DNA from: Dromiciops gliroides
Lineage: Eukaryota; Chordata; Mammalia; Microbiotheria; Microbiotheriidae
Direction of reading: 5' to 3'
Assembly (NCBI RefSeq): GCF_019393635.1
Contig: NC_057866.1
Location: 3,436,223 to 3,500,222 of the forward strand
DNA: 64,000 bases
Positions 23,886-35,998 of this stretch are shown one piece after another (position 1 is the first letter of the stretch; every line of letters starts with the position of its first letter). The translations under genes and the position numbers were made by a program. A model generated the notes under the pieces. The model did not search any database. It saw only the letters and a program-made list of their open reading frames with translations, and was not told where the DNA came from.

Positions 23886-25060
23886 TCACAAAACAATTCC
23901 TTAAAAAATTCATTGGGCCAAATGGAAAAGGAAGTGCAAAAAGCCTTACTGACGAAAAACAATGCCTTGAAATTTGAATTGGACAGATGGAAACTAATGA
24001 CTCCATGAGACACCAGGAAATCAGTCAAACAGAATCAAAAGAATGAAAAAAAAAATAGAAGAAAATGTGAAATACCTCATTGAAAGACAACTGAACCTGG
24101 AAAATAGATCCAGAAGAAATAATTGAGACATTATTGGACTACCCTGAAAGCCATAATCAGAAAAAGAGTCTAGACACCATATTCTAGGAAATTATCAAGG
24201 AGAACTGCCCTGATATTGTAGAATCAGAGGGATATAAAATCATCATTGAAAGAATCCACTGATCACCTCCTGTAGAAGAGACCCCAAAAGAAAAACTCCA
24301 AGGAATATTGTAGCCAAATTCCAGAATTATCAGGTGAAGGAGGAAAATACTGTAAGTGGCCAGAAAGAAACAATTTAAATATCATGGATCCACAGTCAGG
24401 ATTGCACAGGGCCTGGCAACTTGAACATTAAAGGAGTCGAAACGCTTGGAAGATGATATTCTGAAAGGTAAAGGAGCTTGGATTGGCAACCAGAATCAAC
24501 TACCCCAGCAAAAGTAAGCATTCTCTTTTAGGAGAAAAGATGGACATTCAATGAAATACGGCCTCCTTTCAAGGTTTCCTGATGAAAAGGACCAGAACTG
24601 AATAGAAAATTTGATCTTAAATGTACAAGACATTCAAGAATTATAAAAAGGTAAACGGGGAAAAGGGAAGACAAAAGTTATTCCATAAAGGTTAAACTGT
24701 TTACTCCCTACATGGGAAAATAATACTTATAACTCTTGAGACCTGTACCATCTATTTGGACAGACAGAAGGATTATACACAGAGGGTATGATTATTAAAG
24801 TGTCTTTGATGTGATGATAAACAAACTTAAGGGTTTTAAAAAAAGGAGTTTATGGGGATAGAAGAGGAAAGGGGGAGGTGGAATGGTGTTAATTACATCA
24901 TATGAAGAGAGGCATAAAAAAACCTATTACAATAGAGGGAAAGAAGGGGAGGGGTGCGCATTGTTTCAATCTTATTTTCATCAGATTTGGTTCAAAAAGG
25001 GGATAACATATATGCTCACTTTGATCAGAAATTTAGCTTATTCTTTGAATTAGATGATTT

Positions 25061-25204
25061 GGGGGGGGTGGGCAATGAAGGTTAAGTGACTTGCCAGGGG
25101 TCACACAGCTAGGAAGTGTCAAGTGTCTGAGGCCAGATTTGAACTCAGGTCCCTCACTGAATCCAAGGCCGGTGCTTTATCCACTGTGCCACCTAGCTGC
25201 CCCA
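25061..25204 (-). mobile_element. tRNA-derived SINE
   Basis: Antisense, first of two copies; AGCTTATTCTTT stands before, between and (slightly changed) after the pair. Confidence 0.9.
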
Positions 25205-25210
25205 GCTTAT

Positions 25211-25382
25211 TCTTTTTTTTGTTTGTTTTTTTTGTTTTTTTTAGTGAGGCAATTGGGGTTAAGTGACTTGCCCAGGGTCACACAGCTAGTAAGTTGTTAA
25301 GTGTCCTTGAGGCCGGATTTGAACTCAGTTACTCCTGACTCCAGGGCCTGTTGCTCTATCCACTGCGCCACCTAGCTGCCCT
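25211..25382 (-). mobile_element. tRNA-derived SINE
   Basis: Antisense, second copy in the same target as the one at 25061, with small insertions in the body. Confidence 0.9.
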
Positions 25383-25902
25383 CCAGCTTATTTCTTTAGG
25401 GAAATAACAGGGGAAGGGGGGAGGGGAATACTGATAGAAGAGAGGGCAGAAGCAGGGGAGAAAAGGGTAAAGAAAAGGGAGGGCAGCTGATAAAAAGAAG
25501 GGCAGATTGGGGAAAGCAGGGGTCAGAAGCAAAACACTAGTGAGGAGGAACAGGGTGAAGGAAGGGGAAAAAGTACAAAGGAGGTAAATAGGATGGAGGG
25601 AAATAGACAGTTAGTAATAATAACTGTGAATGTGAATGGGATGAACTCTGCCATAAAATGGAAGCGAATAGCAGAGTGAATTAAAAACCAGAATCCTACA
25701 ATATGTTGTTTGGAAGAAACAGATTTGAAACAGAGAGATACACACAGGGTAAAGGTAAAAGGTTGGAACAGAATATATTATGCTTCAGCTGAAGTAAAAA
25801 AAGCAGGGGTAGCAATCCTTATCTCAGACAAAGCAAAGGCAAAAATAGATCTAATTAAAAGAGATAAAGAAGGAAACTGCATCTTGCTAAAAGTCAAGAT
25901 AG

Positions 25903-26055
25903 AGGGGCGGTTAGACATGGCGCAGTGGATAAAGCACGGATTCAGCCCTGGATTCAGGAGGACCTGAGTTCCAATCTGGCCTCAAGCACTTGACATTTAC
26001 TAGCTGTGTGACCCCTGGGCAAGTCACTTAACCCTCATTGCCCACCCCCCCCAAA
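25903..26055 (+). mobile_element. tRNA-derived SINE
   Basis: Sense, diverged head (GGGGCGGTTAGACATGGCGC), C-rich end. Confidence 0.88.
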
Positions 26056-26253
26056 AATCCTCTATATAAAAGGTATGATAGATAATGAAGATAATATGAA
26101 TACTAAACATGTATGCGCCAAGTGGTTATAGCATCCAAATTCTTAGAGAAGTTAAAGAGTTACAAGAGGAAATAGCAAAACTATACTAGAGGGAGATCTG
26201 AACCTTCCCCTCTCAAAATTAGATAAATCTAACCACAAAATAATAAGAAAGGG

Positions 26254-29200
26254 GGGGCAGCTAGGTGGCTCAGTGGATAAAGCACCAACCCTGGATTCAG
26301 GAGGATCTGAGTTCAAATCCGGCCTCAGATACTTGACACTGTTAAGGGCTAAAATTCTAGCTAAACATGCCTACTAAAATCTCTAATGAGTGGTCACCAA
26401 TAAATTATAAGCTTTAGCAAGAGTTAGACTTTTAAGCATTTATTAAGGAGAATAAGAATCTGGTAAAGAGAGAGAGAAAGGCTCTAGATTCCTATCTTAT
26501 TTAAAGGGACAGTACATTTCTAGCTCCCTTCTCCACCAGAGTCCAGAGGAACAGACCCCCAGAGACGACGCCAGTCTCTTCCTTCCTTCTCCCACTAGCC
26601 CGCGTCACTTCTGACAGACAATATAGAGGGGTTAAAGAAGGAGAAAAAACCTTGAGCTGAATAAGAATGACAATCATCAACATAGTTCAAGACTCTGCTT
26701 CTTTTGCCATGGAAGGATATATATTTTACAGAAATGTAGAAGTAAGCAGCAATGGTATTGAATATGAGTATTGGGGATTTTAGATATCGGAATCCAGAAG
26801 TGTTTCTGAATTCACTCAGAGTATTAATGTCAGTTCAGAGGTTACATAGGATTTCTATGCTATTACATATACATTTTGAAAATTAATGGTATGGGTCTAC
26901 TTTTCATTAGAGATTTTCATGCTTGTGAGATTGTGTCTATATACTTAGTTTTTAAAACAAGGAGAATATTTGTAAAAGCTTTTATAGTCATGTGATCAAG
27001 TTTATATTTTATAATAGTCTTATTAATATTAAGGTTCATATTATTTAGATTTCCTTAGTTTGAATTTCATTGTCTTTTATTGTTCATGTGTATTTTCTTC
27101 TATTCATTTGTCTATCTAATTTTGAAACATTGCAGAGATGGTTTTGATTTCATAATACAATGTTAATTCTAGGAGTATTGTGCTCCATATTCTGAGTTGT
27201 TTGTTTTTGTTATTTTTTCTCAACTGATTATTTGATCAAACTCTGAAGCATTTCCCTGGCAAATTGGTTGCCATGGCAAGTGTAAATTGATTCTAGAAGT
27301 ATTATTTTGATAAGCATATTCCAAAAAAATAAGAGGGGAACATTTGTAAAAGTTTTCTTTTTTCAAAAACAAAGTTTTCTTTGAGATTCTGTTGTGCTTT
27401 AACTTGTATTTAAATATGTTCTGATTTTTCACAAAAGTAATTGTATACTAATGTAAAAAAAAAGGGGTATTATTTGAAATTGTTGCATAATTATATATTG
27501 TGTTCTGAGTCAAGATGTATTCACATTTTTGCAATCATTTATTATCCTCAATTTTTAAATCCATATGAGACTTGGATTATGGGAACTTATCTTTAAGACA
27601 TTATTGCCTTATTCTGAGTTATCAGATGCCAGTTGGCCAGATGCCATCCAATCACAAGAGGAATACATGCAAGAGCAGAACACTGAACTGTCACATGAGG
27701 GGAGACATGCATGAAGTCAAGGTATGGCCGAGGGAACGGCTTTTGACTAATGTTGAGGTTGGATTCTCTTGGTTTAATATTTTATTTTATTTTTCCCCAC
27801 AATATTGTACAGATGGCTGGAAGTATTCATCCCACCCATCTCACTTCTACACCTGGCTTCTATTGCTCCCTCCTATATGCCTGCTGCCAGTGGACCATCT
27901 CAATCCCATGCATCTGATTAAGTCTGACTCAGTTTCCTCCAATATGTTCGGTGGCATGGACATATATTCCATCCACCTATTTTAAGCCTGGCATTAACTG
28001 CATGGGCAGTCATATATTGCTCATGTGTGGGAATGCTCTTATCCCATCATTTCTCTGTTCTTTTATGGTAACCCACATAATTATCTCAGGTGTCATGATA
28101 AATACAGTGTTGAATTTGGCCTTTACACCTGTTACCAATTATATTAGATTTTTAATTTCTCCTAATGGCATGAGGATGATTAGGCAGATGATGCAAAAAG
28201 TGATGAAACAAAGATAAAAATTATTTTTAATAATTAAGATCGCGGCAATTGTCTTCTCAATTGCCCTCCATAAGGGGGGGAACTTATTAATTTTAAAGAA
28301 TGTTTCAATTTTTGATTTATTATATGTTTCATGTGTAACAACTAAGATTCTGAATTCCCTTAGACATGTTTTTGAGAACTTTCATTGTTTGATTTGATTA
28401 TTGACAAAGCTATTTTAAAAGTTGTTTAAGCTCAATTTTGTAGGAAATTTTCCTGGCTGATTACCAGCATCCCCACCCTCAACCCCTGAAAAGACTTCCA
28501 TTCCACGACTACACTAGAGGACATCTGGAGAAAAGACTTTCAGAGACTTTAAATGAACAGTTTTTGATTTGTTGTTATTTTTCTCTTTCTGTTATAATAT
28601 ACACATCTGTAACATGTATTCTCTGCAGAGGCCCTCCCTTTGCAAGAACTAATGTCAAGCGTCGGTTCATGAGGACCAAAAAAAAAATCGCCCCTTGGAC
28701 AAAAATTTCCTCTCTTCCTTTTCTATATTGTTATTAACATATTATTAGTTAGCATAGGTTATTTATATTCTGTATTTTTTGACTGTTTCATCCAGGAAAC
28801 ATACCGTTTCTTGAGGAAACAAAGCGGGGAACTGTAACGATTGGAATGACGACACCTGCTGGAGACCTTACTGTAGAAGAGTTCCACCCATGAAGCGAAG
28901 GTCATTTGAGGGCAAGACCAGGAGTCTTTTCTTTGGCGTCAGGAAGTGACGCGGGCTAAGTGGGGAGGAGGAAGAGAGACTGGCGCTCGCTCTGGGCGTC
29001 TTCTTTTTTTTCTCTGGACTCTGGTGGAGAAGGGAGCTAGAAACTGTGCTCTCGCTTTAATAGATAGGAATCTAGGCCTTTCTCTCTCTCTTTACCAGAT
29101 TCTTATTCTCCTTAATAAATGCTTAAAAGTCTACTCTTGCTAAAGCTTATAATTTATTGGTGACCACTCATTAGATATTTTAGACAGTTTAGCTAGAATT

Positions 29201-29330
29201 TTTAGCCCTTAACAACACTTACTAGTTGTATGACCCTGGGCAAATCACTTATAACCCCGCATTGCCCTGCAAATGAATAAATAAAATGAATGAATAAATA
29301 ATAAATAAATATCAAACAAATAAGTAAATA
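26254..29330 (+). mobile_element. tRNA-derived SINE split by the inverted-LTR element
   Basis: The left half (26254-26339) stops at ...ACTTGACAC and the right half (from 29215, ACACTTACTAGTTGTATGACC) resumes; a tail of AATAAATA repeats runs to about 29330. The split dates the retroviral element as younger than this SINE. Confidence 0.9.
26340..29214. mobile_element. Endogenous retrovirus remnant with LTRs in inverted orientation
   Basis: Fossil of 2.9 kb. On the right is a complete plus-strand LTR (28833-29214) preceded by a purine tract (GAGGAAACAAAGCGGGGA); on the left a partial LTR of the same family in opposite orientation (26340 to about 26615). Both outer ends are the same (3') LTR end, TGTTAAGG...CCTTAACA, and a 4-base duplication ACAC (26336-26339, 29215-29218) flanks the whole in the middle of a SINE. 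The interior is AT-rich, with an open stretch at 27572-28217 of membrane-like composition that might derive from env; otherwise unrecognised. Broken and non-coding. Confidence 0.75.
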
Positions 29331-29642
29331 AATAAGAAGCTAAGTTAAAGAGGTGAATAGAATGCTAGAAAAGTTAAATGTGATGTCGAAGAAAATTGCA
29401 TGGGGACGAGAAAGGAACATACCTTTTTCTCAACAGTACCATGGCACATATTAAAAAAAACTGACATGTATTAGGGCACAAACCCTCATAGTCACATGCA
29501 GAAAGGGAGAAATAGTAAATGCATTCTTCTCAGATCATGATGCACTAAAAATTACATGTAGTAAAGAGCCATGGAAAGGCAGACTGAAAATTCATTGGAA
29601 ACTAAATAATCTCATTCTAAAGAATGAGTGGGTCAAACATAA

Positions 29643-30544
29643 GTCCTCCGCTACCAGAGCCAGGCTGGGGAAGATTTGGAAAGCCCAAGGGCGGGGTTTC
29701 TAGTTTCTTCCCAAGGGTCACCGATGCTCAGGGGGCAGATTAGATTAGGATGTGGTCAGCTGTGGGGAAGATGCAATTGGAGAGGGGAGGAAGGAAGGGA
29801 CCAGAGCCCCTCCAGAAGGAAATCTGTTGCCAGAAAGCCAGAACCAGAGGTGGGGCAGATGAAGGAGGGCAGAAGGGGTGCTGTAGGGGTGTGTGAAGTG
29901 GGAGCCACCCCTCCAGGCAGGTTTAGAGAAGAGTGGGCACAATGCAGAAGAGGGTGGAGGGGAGCCTGAGGAACACAGTGAACAGCGTCTCGTGGAGCTC
30001 CGCTGGACAAGGACCTTGTGAAGGGGCAGAAAGTGAGATCAGGCTGGAAATGCCAGGCTGAGGACTTGGTATTTTCACCTAAAAGGCAGTCGGGGAGCCA
30101 CTGAATATATTAGAAGGGGGGTGAGAAGAGCTGTGGTGCTTCACCCCTAGGCATGTTTATAAGGTGGGGGGAAAGGCTTTGAAAACTTTAATGAACCCTA
30201 GAAACAAACCTTGACTCTTAGACCTGAAGCTTTGGGGTCTCAAGTGAGATTGAGTGGAAGGAGAGGGTTTTGCAGTTGGCCACCTTCATGGGAGGATGTG
30301 GTGGGGTGGGGGTCAATGAACTGGGTAGGAGGGAGCCACTCACCAGCAGGGCAGTAAGAACAGCAGTGCTTATCATGCAATATTCAATTTCCATGGTCAC
30401 AGGAGCCCCAGGTGCTAAGTTGTTTTGGTTTGATCCCAATATTCTCAAAACCTGGCAAGAGCAAAATGTTTTCAAGGTAAAACAGTCTGAAGGTGGCTCT
30501 CCTCCTCTAGAGTCCTTGCACATCTGCCTAAAATGTGCCCTTCC
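29643..30544. other. Unique sequence, no confirmed gene
   Basis: GC-moderate sequence without recognised repeats. Open frames on both strands overlap and have no family signature. It contains the possible signal-peptide exon at 30344-30394. Confidence 0.4.
30344..30394 (-). CDS. Possible short signal-peptide exon
   Basis: On the minus strand a strong start context (GACCATGG) opens 17 codons, MEIEYCMISTAVLTALL, ending at donor CTG|gtgagt in phase 0. It looks like the start of a signal peptide interrupted by an intron. It may be an alternative first exon for the receptor gene to its left or belong to another gene; the evidence is only this short stretch. Confidence 0.25.
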
Positions 30545-30698
30545 TGTTTTGTTTTGTTTGTGCTGTGGGGCAATGAGGGTTAAGTGACTTGCCCAGGGTG
30601 ACACAGCTAGTAAGTGTCAAGTGTCTGAGGTCGAATTTGAACTCATCATCTGAATCCAGGGCTGGTGCTTTATCTACTGTGCCACCTAGCTGTCCCCC
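30545..30698 (-). mobile_element. tRNA-derived SINE
   Basis: Antisense, (TTTTG)n tail, short deletion near the B box. Confidence 0.9.
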
Positions 30699-31480
30699 TT
30701 CCCGTTATTTTTTTAGAGGGGGTCCCAACTTGCCAAGGAGTCCTTCAATTCCTGGGAGCTTCCCCAAACCAGAGGCTGGCTCAGGCCACAGGATCCTCTT
30801 TGCTCCTCTATGACTGATGCCAAGTCCCCTGGCATCACTGGCTCACTGCCCCATGGGCCAGCCTTCTGCTTTCATTCTGTCTTTTGTTTGTACATCTCTG
30901 GAGGACTTGGAGACAGAGGCCCTTGGTGGGTTTGACCAAGCAATGCCAGGTCATGGCATCAGAGCCCGCAGGCCAGGCTAGCACAGAGACCAGAAGGTCT
31001 CAGAGCCCAGCCACCAGCTGTGGCCCAGAGTGTGCAAATGACTTCCCAGAAACACAGACCTCCAACCCCACTCATTGCTGTCCCAAGCTCTGTGTGAATA
31101 GCCTGGAGCCACAAGAGCGTAGACAGTGTGCTGGGAAGACAAGTCTTCAGTTCTTGTTCTGTTTGGGGCTAATTCTACTGGGAAAAGTCCCTTTAACTCT
31201 GCATGGGAACAGCTCCTAGTGCCTTAGAAACCTAGTGCCTGGGGGCACTGAGGGGTTAATAGACCTGTCCCATGTCCCAGAGGGTAGGTGGAGGTGGAAA
31301 GACTTGAACTCAGGGCTTCCTGACACTGAGGGCAGTCCCACTATCCCCGAGGCAACTATGCCGTGCTGCCTCTCACCTTCAGAAGTTCTGAGGCCAAAAG
31401 TGGCATCACCCGCTCACCTAGGGATGAACCCCAACAACAACCTAGGAAATAAATGCTAGGGAGTCTGTCAGAGACCTGCT
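30699..31480. other. Unique sequence with MIR-like piece
   Basis: No gene recognised. An old MIR/MAR1-like fragment lies at about 31235-31345 (GACTTGAACTCAGGGCTTCCTGAC). The 111-codon cysteine-containing frame at 30884-31219 has no splice or family support. Confidence 0.4.
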
Positions 31481-31917
31481 TTAGACATTCCAGAGAACTC
31501 ACATCTTCTGTAGAAATGACTCCAATTCAGATAAGGGGCAGGAGGTGATAGAAGGGAGGGCAGATTGGGGGAAGAGGGCAGTCAGAAGCAGAACACTTTT
31601 GATTGCCAGTACTGGCATCCTGTGCCCATAGTAAAGGAGACAACATGTTTATAAATCTATATAAAGCAAGCTATGTACAGGATAAATAAGAACTCATTCA
31701 AAGAGAAGACAAAAAAAGGAGATAGAGAATAGAATAAATGGTTGCGGGGAGGGAAATAGGGTGGAGAGAAATACAGCAACAGTAACTGTAAAAACATCTG
31801 AAGCAAGTTTGTTCTGATAAAGGCCTCATTTCTCAAGCACATGGTAAGAACTGAGTCAAATTTATTAAAATAAGAGCCATTTTCCAATTGATAAATGATC
31901 AAAAAGATATGAACAGT

Positions 31918-32064
31918 TTTTGTTTGTTTGTTCTTGGGGGGGGCAATGGGGTGTTAAGTAACTTGCCCAGGGTCACACACCTAGTAAGTTGTCAAGTGTC
32001 TGAGGCTGGATTTGAACTCAGGTCCTCCTGAATCCAAGGCCTGTGCTTTATCCACTGCACACCA
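31918..32064 (-). mobile_element. tRNA-derived SINE
   Basis: Antisense, truncated at CACTGCACACC, between AGATATGAACAGTTTT and AGATATGAATAGTTTT. Confidence 0.88.
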
Positions 32065-32170
32065 AGATATGAATAGTTTTAAGATGAAATAAACCAAAGT
32101 TACCTATAGACATATAAAAAAAAATGCTCCAACTCACTATTAATTGGAAAGATGCAAGTCAAAACAATTC

Positions 32171-32330
32171 GGGGGTGGGGGCGGCTAGGTGGCGCAGGTG
32201 GATAAAGCACCGGCTCTGGATTCAGGAGGACCTGAGTTCAAATCCGGCCTCAGACACTTGACACTTACTAGCTGTGTGACCCTGGGCAAGTCACTTAACC
32301 CCAATTGCTCACAAAAAAAAAAAACAACAA
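32171..32330 (+). mobile_element. tRNA-derived SINE
   Basis: Sense, full length; CAATTCGGGG on both sides. Confidence 0.92.
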
Positions 32331-33217
32331 ACCAATTCGGGGTACTACCCATACCTACTGGATTGGATAAAAAGAAAGCAGAAGAAAATTACAAATATTA
32401 TATGGGATGTGGGGAAAATGGAGACATTAATGCACTATTGGTGGAGTTGCAAACTGATTCAACCATTCTGTAAAGCAATTTGGAACTATGTCCAAAGGGC
32501 TATAAAACCCTGCATACTCTTTGACTTAGCAATACCACTACTAGGTCTGTATCCAGAAAGAGAAAAAAATGATAAGGACCTATATAAAAAATGATAAGGA
32601 CCTAATATGTACAAAAATATCTATAGCGCTCTTTTCTGGTGGCAAAGAATATGAAATTGAGGGGATGTCATCAGTTGGGAATGGCTGAATGAATTTTGGT
32701 ATGTGATATGAGGGGATAATACTGTGCTAAGAAATGATGAGCACAATGCTCTCAGAAAAATCTGGAGAGAGTTACGTGAGCTGATGCAAAGTGAAATGTA
32801 CTGTATATAAGTAAACAGCCATATTGTAAGATGATCAGCTGTGAATGACTTGGCTCCTTTCTTAGCAATACAATGATCCAAGACATTCTCAAGGGACTTA
32901 TGATGAAAATTTGATCCATCCCCAGAGAAGAATTGATGTTGTCTGAATATAGATTGAAGCATAATTTTTTTTACTTTATTTTTCTTGAGGTTTTTTTGGT
33001 CTGTTCTTTTACAACATGACTAATATGGAAATGTTTTGCATGACTACACATGTATAATTTATATTAAATTACTTGTCTTCTCAAAGGGGGGTAAGGGAAG
33101 GATGAAGGGAGAGAATTTGGAAATAGATTTTTTTAAAAGGATGTTTAAAATTTTTTTTTTATATGTAATTGGGAAAAATAAAATGCTAAATAAAGGGGAA
33201 AAAAGAAACTCCAATTT

Positions 33218-33372
33218 GGGGCAGCTAGGTGGTACCATAGTATACAGAACAAGAGCCCTTGGAGTCAGGAGGACTCAAGTTCTAATCCAGCCTCAGACAC
33301 TTCCTCACTGCGGGACCCAGCACAGGATGTGACACATTGTAGGTGCTTAATACACCGTTTACTGACTGACCC
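33218..33372 (+). mobile_element. SINE remnant with L2-type end
   Basis: SINE head (GGGGCAGCTAGGTGG) with diverged body, running into GTAGGTGCTTAATACACCG and TTTACTGACTGAC, a L2/MIR 3' end. Confidence 0.7.
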
Positions 33373-33524
33373 AATACACCAGAGAAAATTGTCCTCCCTC
33401 AATCCTGAGGTTTTACCTACTGCACAGGCTATCCACTTAGATTCTCTAGTAAGCCCCACACCCGCTTCCGAAGACAGGGTGAGAATCGTCCATTGGATTC
33501 CACTGTTCGTCCAGTGACATGTGA

Positions 33525-33645
33525 CAGGAGGTAGTGGGAACGAGCTCTGAACTCGGGAGCCAAAAGGACCTGGGTTCGATCCCACGTATTTACTCACCCT
33601 GTGAGCCTAGCAAGTCAGGGTCCTGGTCTGTTGTTCCTGCGTGAC
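33525..33645 (+). mobile_element. MIR-like SINE
   Basis: tRNA-like B box GGGTTCGATCCCAC in a diverged sequence; not a functional tRNA gene because no cloverleaf can be formed around it. Confidence 0.5.
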
Positions 33646-33674
33646 CACAGGTGTCACTGTTGCACTCTGGCAAC

Positions 33675-34010
33675 AACAAGCCTTTATTAAGAGGCTACTA
33701 TGTGTCAGGCAGTGTGCTAAGCCTTAGTGGGGGATACAAAGAAAGGGAAGCCAGCCCTTTGCCTGAAAAGAAGTCTGTAAGAACAAGCTACGTCCAGGAA
33801 TAACGAACTGAAGAGCAGGTCGGCCCTGGAGTGAAGAGGCTGCAGGAACGGCCCTCCTGGAGAAAGGGGAGTTTTAGCTGGGGCCAGAAGAAGAGATGAA
33901 GGGTGGGGGGGGCATTCCAGAGATAGAGGACAGAGAATGGGGCTGCCCTGGGAGGGGATTGCGGCACAGGGAGGAGGATACAGACCAAGTTGCGCTCTTT
34001 TACTGCTTCC
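33675..34010 (+). mobile_element. L3/CR1-like LINE 3' end
   Basis: GGCTACTATGTGTCAGGCAG, TGTGCTAAGCC and a downstream GGCATTCCAGAGATAGAGGA block are the conserved 3' end of old CR1/L3-type LINEs. Confidence 0.65.
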
Positions 34011-34298
34011 CCCGGATCAAGCATGGCTCCTGCCGCCCAGGACTCGCTTTCTAGCCTTGTGTCCAGAGGGATTTTCCTTTCCCGCTGTTTTGGAGAGCTG
34101 AAAGACACAGATGAATCCAAATCCCAAAATAAAGCTCTGGAGCCTCCAGATGAGACATAGAGTTGAGTCGAGTCACTAGGACAGAGTTTGGTCCCTCTGG
34201 CCCATCTTTACTTTGGCCACTTTGTTTCCCCAATCAGGAGCAGACTCCCATACAGACATTTAAATACAGTGCATTCGTGGTCATGGGTTCATGTATTT

Positions 34299-34454
34299 TT
34301 CTTTTTCCTTTTATTCCTTTTGCAGGCATGAGGGTTAAGTGACTTGCCCAGGTCACACAGCTAGTAAGTGTCAAGTGTCTGAGGCTGGCTTTGAACTCAG
34401 GTCCTTCTGAATCCAGGGCCAGTGCTTTATCTACTGCTCTATCCAGCTGCCCCC
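34299..34454 (-). mobile_element. tRNA-derived SINE
   Basis: Antisense; with the next copy it shares the target CATGTA, present three times (34290, 34457, 34620). Confidence 0.9.
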
Positions 34455-34463
34455 TCATGTAGG

Positions 34464-34618
34464 TTTTTTTTTGTTTTTGGTGATGGCGCAATTGGGCTTA
34501 AGGACTTGCCCAGGGTCACACACGCTAATAAATGTCAAGTGTCTGAGGCTGGCTTTGAACTCAGGTCCTCCTGACTCCAGGGCCGGTGCTCTATCCACTG
34601 CACCACCTAGCTGCCCCC
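34464..34618 (-). mobile_element. tRNA-derived SINE
   Basis: Antisense, second insertion in the same target. Confidence 0.9.
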
Positions 34619-35650
34619 TCATGTATTTTTATATAAAGCAGAAAACCAAGATAAAGAAGCAGCTGATACACCTGGTGCACTATGGTCCCACTCTCTCTAG
34701 GGCCAGGCAAGTCATCTCTCCCTCAAGGTTCCAGGGTTCCCTGAGGGAGTTATGGGTGTCCCTTCTCTCTGCCATCAGCTCCAGCCCCTACTATGTTCCC
34801 CCTGTCCCATGTGTGAGGGGAACCAGTAACCAGCACCAAGTTCCCATTAACCATTCAACACCAAGTAGCTTTTACAAGGGGGTTATTACACTATACAGAT
34901 AGAGCCAGAGGAAACCCAAGACTTCCTGGACACAATCCCTCCAATTCCACGTGGGACTAGACTATAAAGTAGTTCAGTTCCTCCAATGGCAATGGTCCTA
35001 GCAGGTCATGCCCAGAAGTGGCATGGCCGGCCAAAGGATCCTTTGGCTGAAACCCGAAGGACCCAAAGTGCTTCCTTGCTTCTCAGGACATCAGTGATGA
35101 CCCTGGTGGCAACACTCAACTTAGATGTTCATGGCTCACTCTCTCAACCTTTGAAATGCTCAATGCCCAGGAGCACTCTACTTCTGTGGTGTCCCAGAGA
35201 TGACGGCCCCCACAGGGTCCTCACTGAAGACCAATGCGAGCATCAGGGAGGCTCCTGCAACTCCTCCCAAACCTGCTAGTGTAACCAATCACACCAGGCA
35301 CGACAACCCTTCAGGAAACAGCCACCCCATCTGTTTTGAGAGATGGCTATTTGAGGACCACCAGGACCTCTACCGCCAATAATACAAAACAAGGAAAAGT
35401 TGCATAAAACCCCCATTAGCAACAGGCACAGGGAGGGGAGTTTGGAGAGAATGGACCTATTTCTGCGCAAGTTACTAAAGGAGGGTTTCAGAGTTTTTGC
35501 TCCAAGACATACCAAGGGGCTGAGTGACAATCTGCCTGTGCTGATCCCTCTCTCAAGTGCCCCTTCATCATCCATGTTCCCCTTCAGCTCTCTTCTTTCC
35601 CTGGTTCTAAGAATGTACCAGATCACCATAGGCAGACTATGTAAACCTGC
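34619..35650. other. Unique sequence, no gene recognised
   Basis: Overlapping open frames of 89-143 codons on both strands without signal, domain or splice support. Composition gives no clue. Confidence 0.4.
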
Positions 35651-35654
35651 ACTC

Positions 35655-35780
35655 CATGTGACCCACTAGCATGGGAGCGCCTTGAGCATGGGGACCATCT
35701 TCTGCTCTTTTTGTATCTCCAGCACTTAGCCCAGTGCCTGAAACATAATAGTCACTTGAAAAATGTTTGACTGACTAGTC
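35655..35780 (+). mobile_element. L2-like LINE 3' end
   Basis: GGGAGCGCCTTGAGCATGGG, TTTTTGTATCTCCAGCACTT and TGTTTGACTGACTAG match the conserved 3' end of L2. Confidence 0.75.
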
Positions 35781-35834
35781 TTTGTGCTGACTTCTGTTCT
35801 GTCCCTCCTGCTCTGGTACAAAATCCTCCCTTTT

Positions 35835-35998
35835 GGGGCAGCTAGGTGGTGCAGTGGATAGAGCACTGGCCCTGGAGTCAGGAGGACCTGAGTTCAAATC
35901 TGGCCTCAGACAGTTAACACTTACTGGCTGTGTGACCCTGGGCAAGTCACTTAACCCCAATTGCCTCACAAAAAACCCCAAAAACAACTAACAAAAAA
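35835..35998 (+). mobile_element. tRNA-derived SINE
   Basis: Sense; AAATCC(C)TCCCTTTT on both sides. Confidence 0.92.

Larger units (their letters stand above)
21966..29642 (+). mobile_element. Old L1, 5' UTR to ORF2, opened by many insertions
   Basis: Starts AGTCAAGATGGTGGAGAG, ORF1 from about 22557, inter-ORF region about 24650-25600, ORF2 endonuclease part at 25600-25900 (VKVKGWNRIYYASAEVKKAG, VAILISDKAKAKIDLIKRDK) and on to 29340-29642, where it is 3'-truncated. Inserted: SINEs at 22756, 25061, 25210, 25903, 26254; a retroviral pol fossil at 23025; the inverted-LTR element at 26340. Many stops and frameshifts. Confidence 0.88.
31500..33205 (+). mobile_element. L1 remnant (inter-ORF piece and 3' end)
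   Basis: Inter-ORF purine region (31530-31600), an L3-like fragment (about 31600-31700), ORF2 end from about 31790 (GGTGGAGTTGCAAACTG near 32440) and 3' UTR to an A-rich end near 33205. Two SINEs are inserted. Confidence 0.8.

Noticed and set aside
27572-28217. Open frame as an independent host gene
   Set aside because: It lies inside the inverted-LTR retroviral fossil, upstream of a purine tract and LTR; treated as element remnant.
30884-31219. Cysteine-containing frame that could mimic a receptor domain
   Set aside because: Cysteine spacing does not follow TNFR rules, wrong strand for the receptor and no splice sites in place.
33525-33645. tRNA-like B box
   Set aside because: No cloverleaf or matching A box; it belongs to a MIR-like SINE. 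No true tRNA or rRNA gene was seen.
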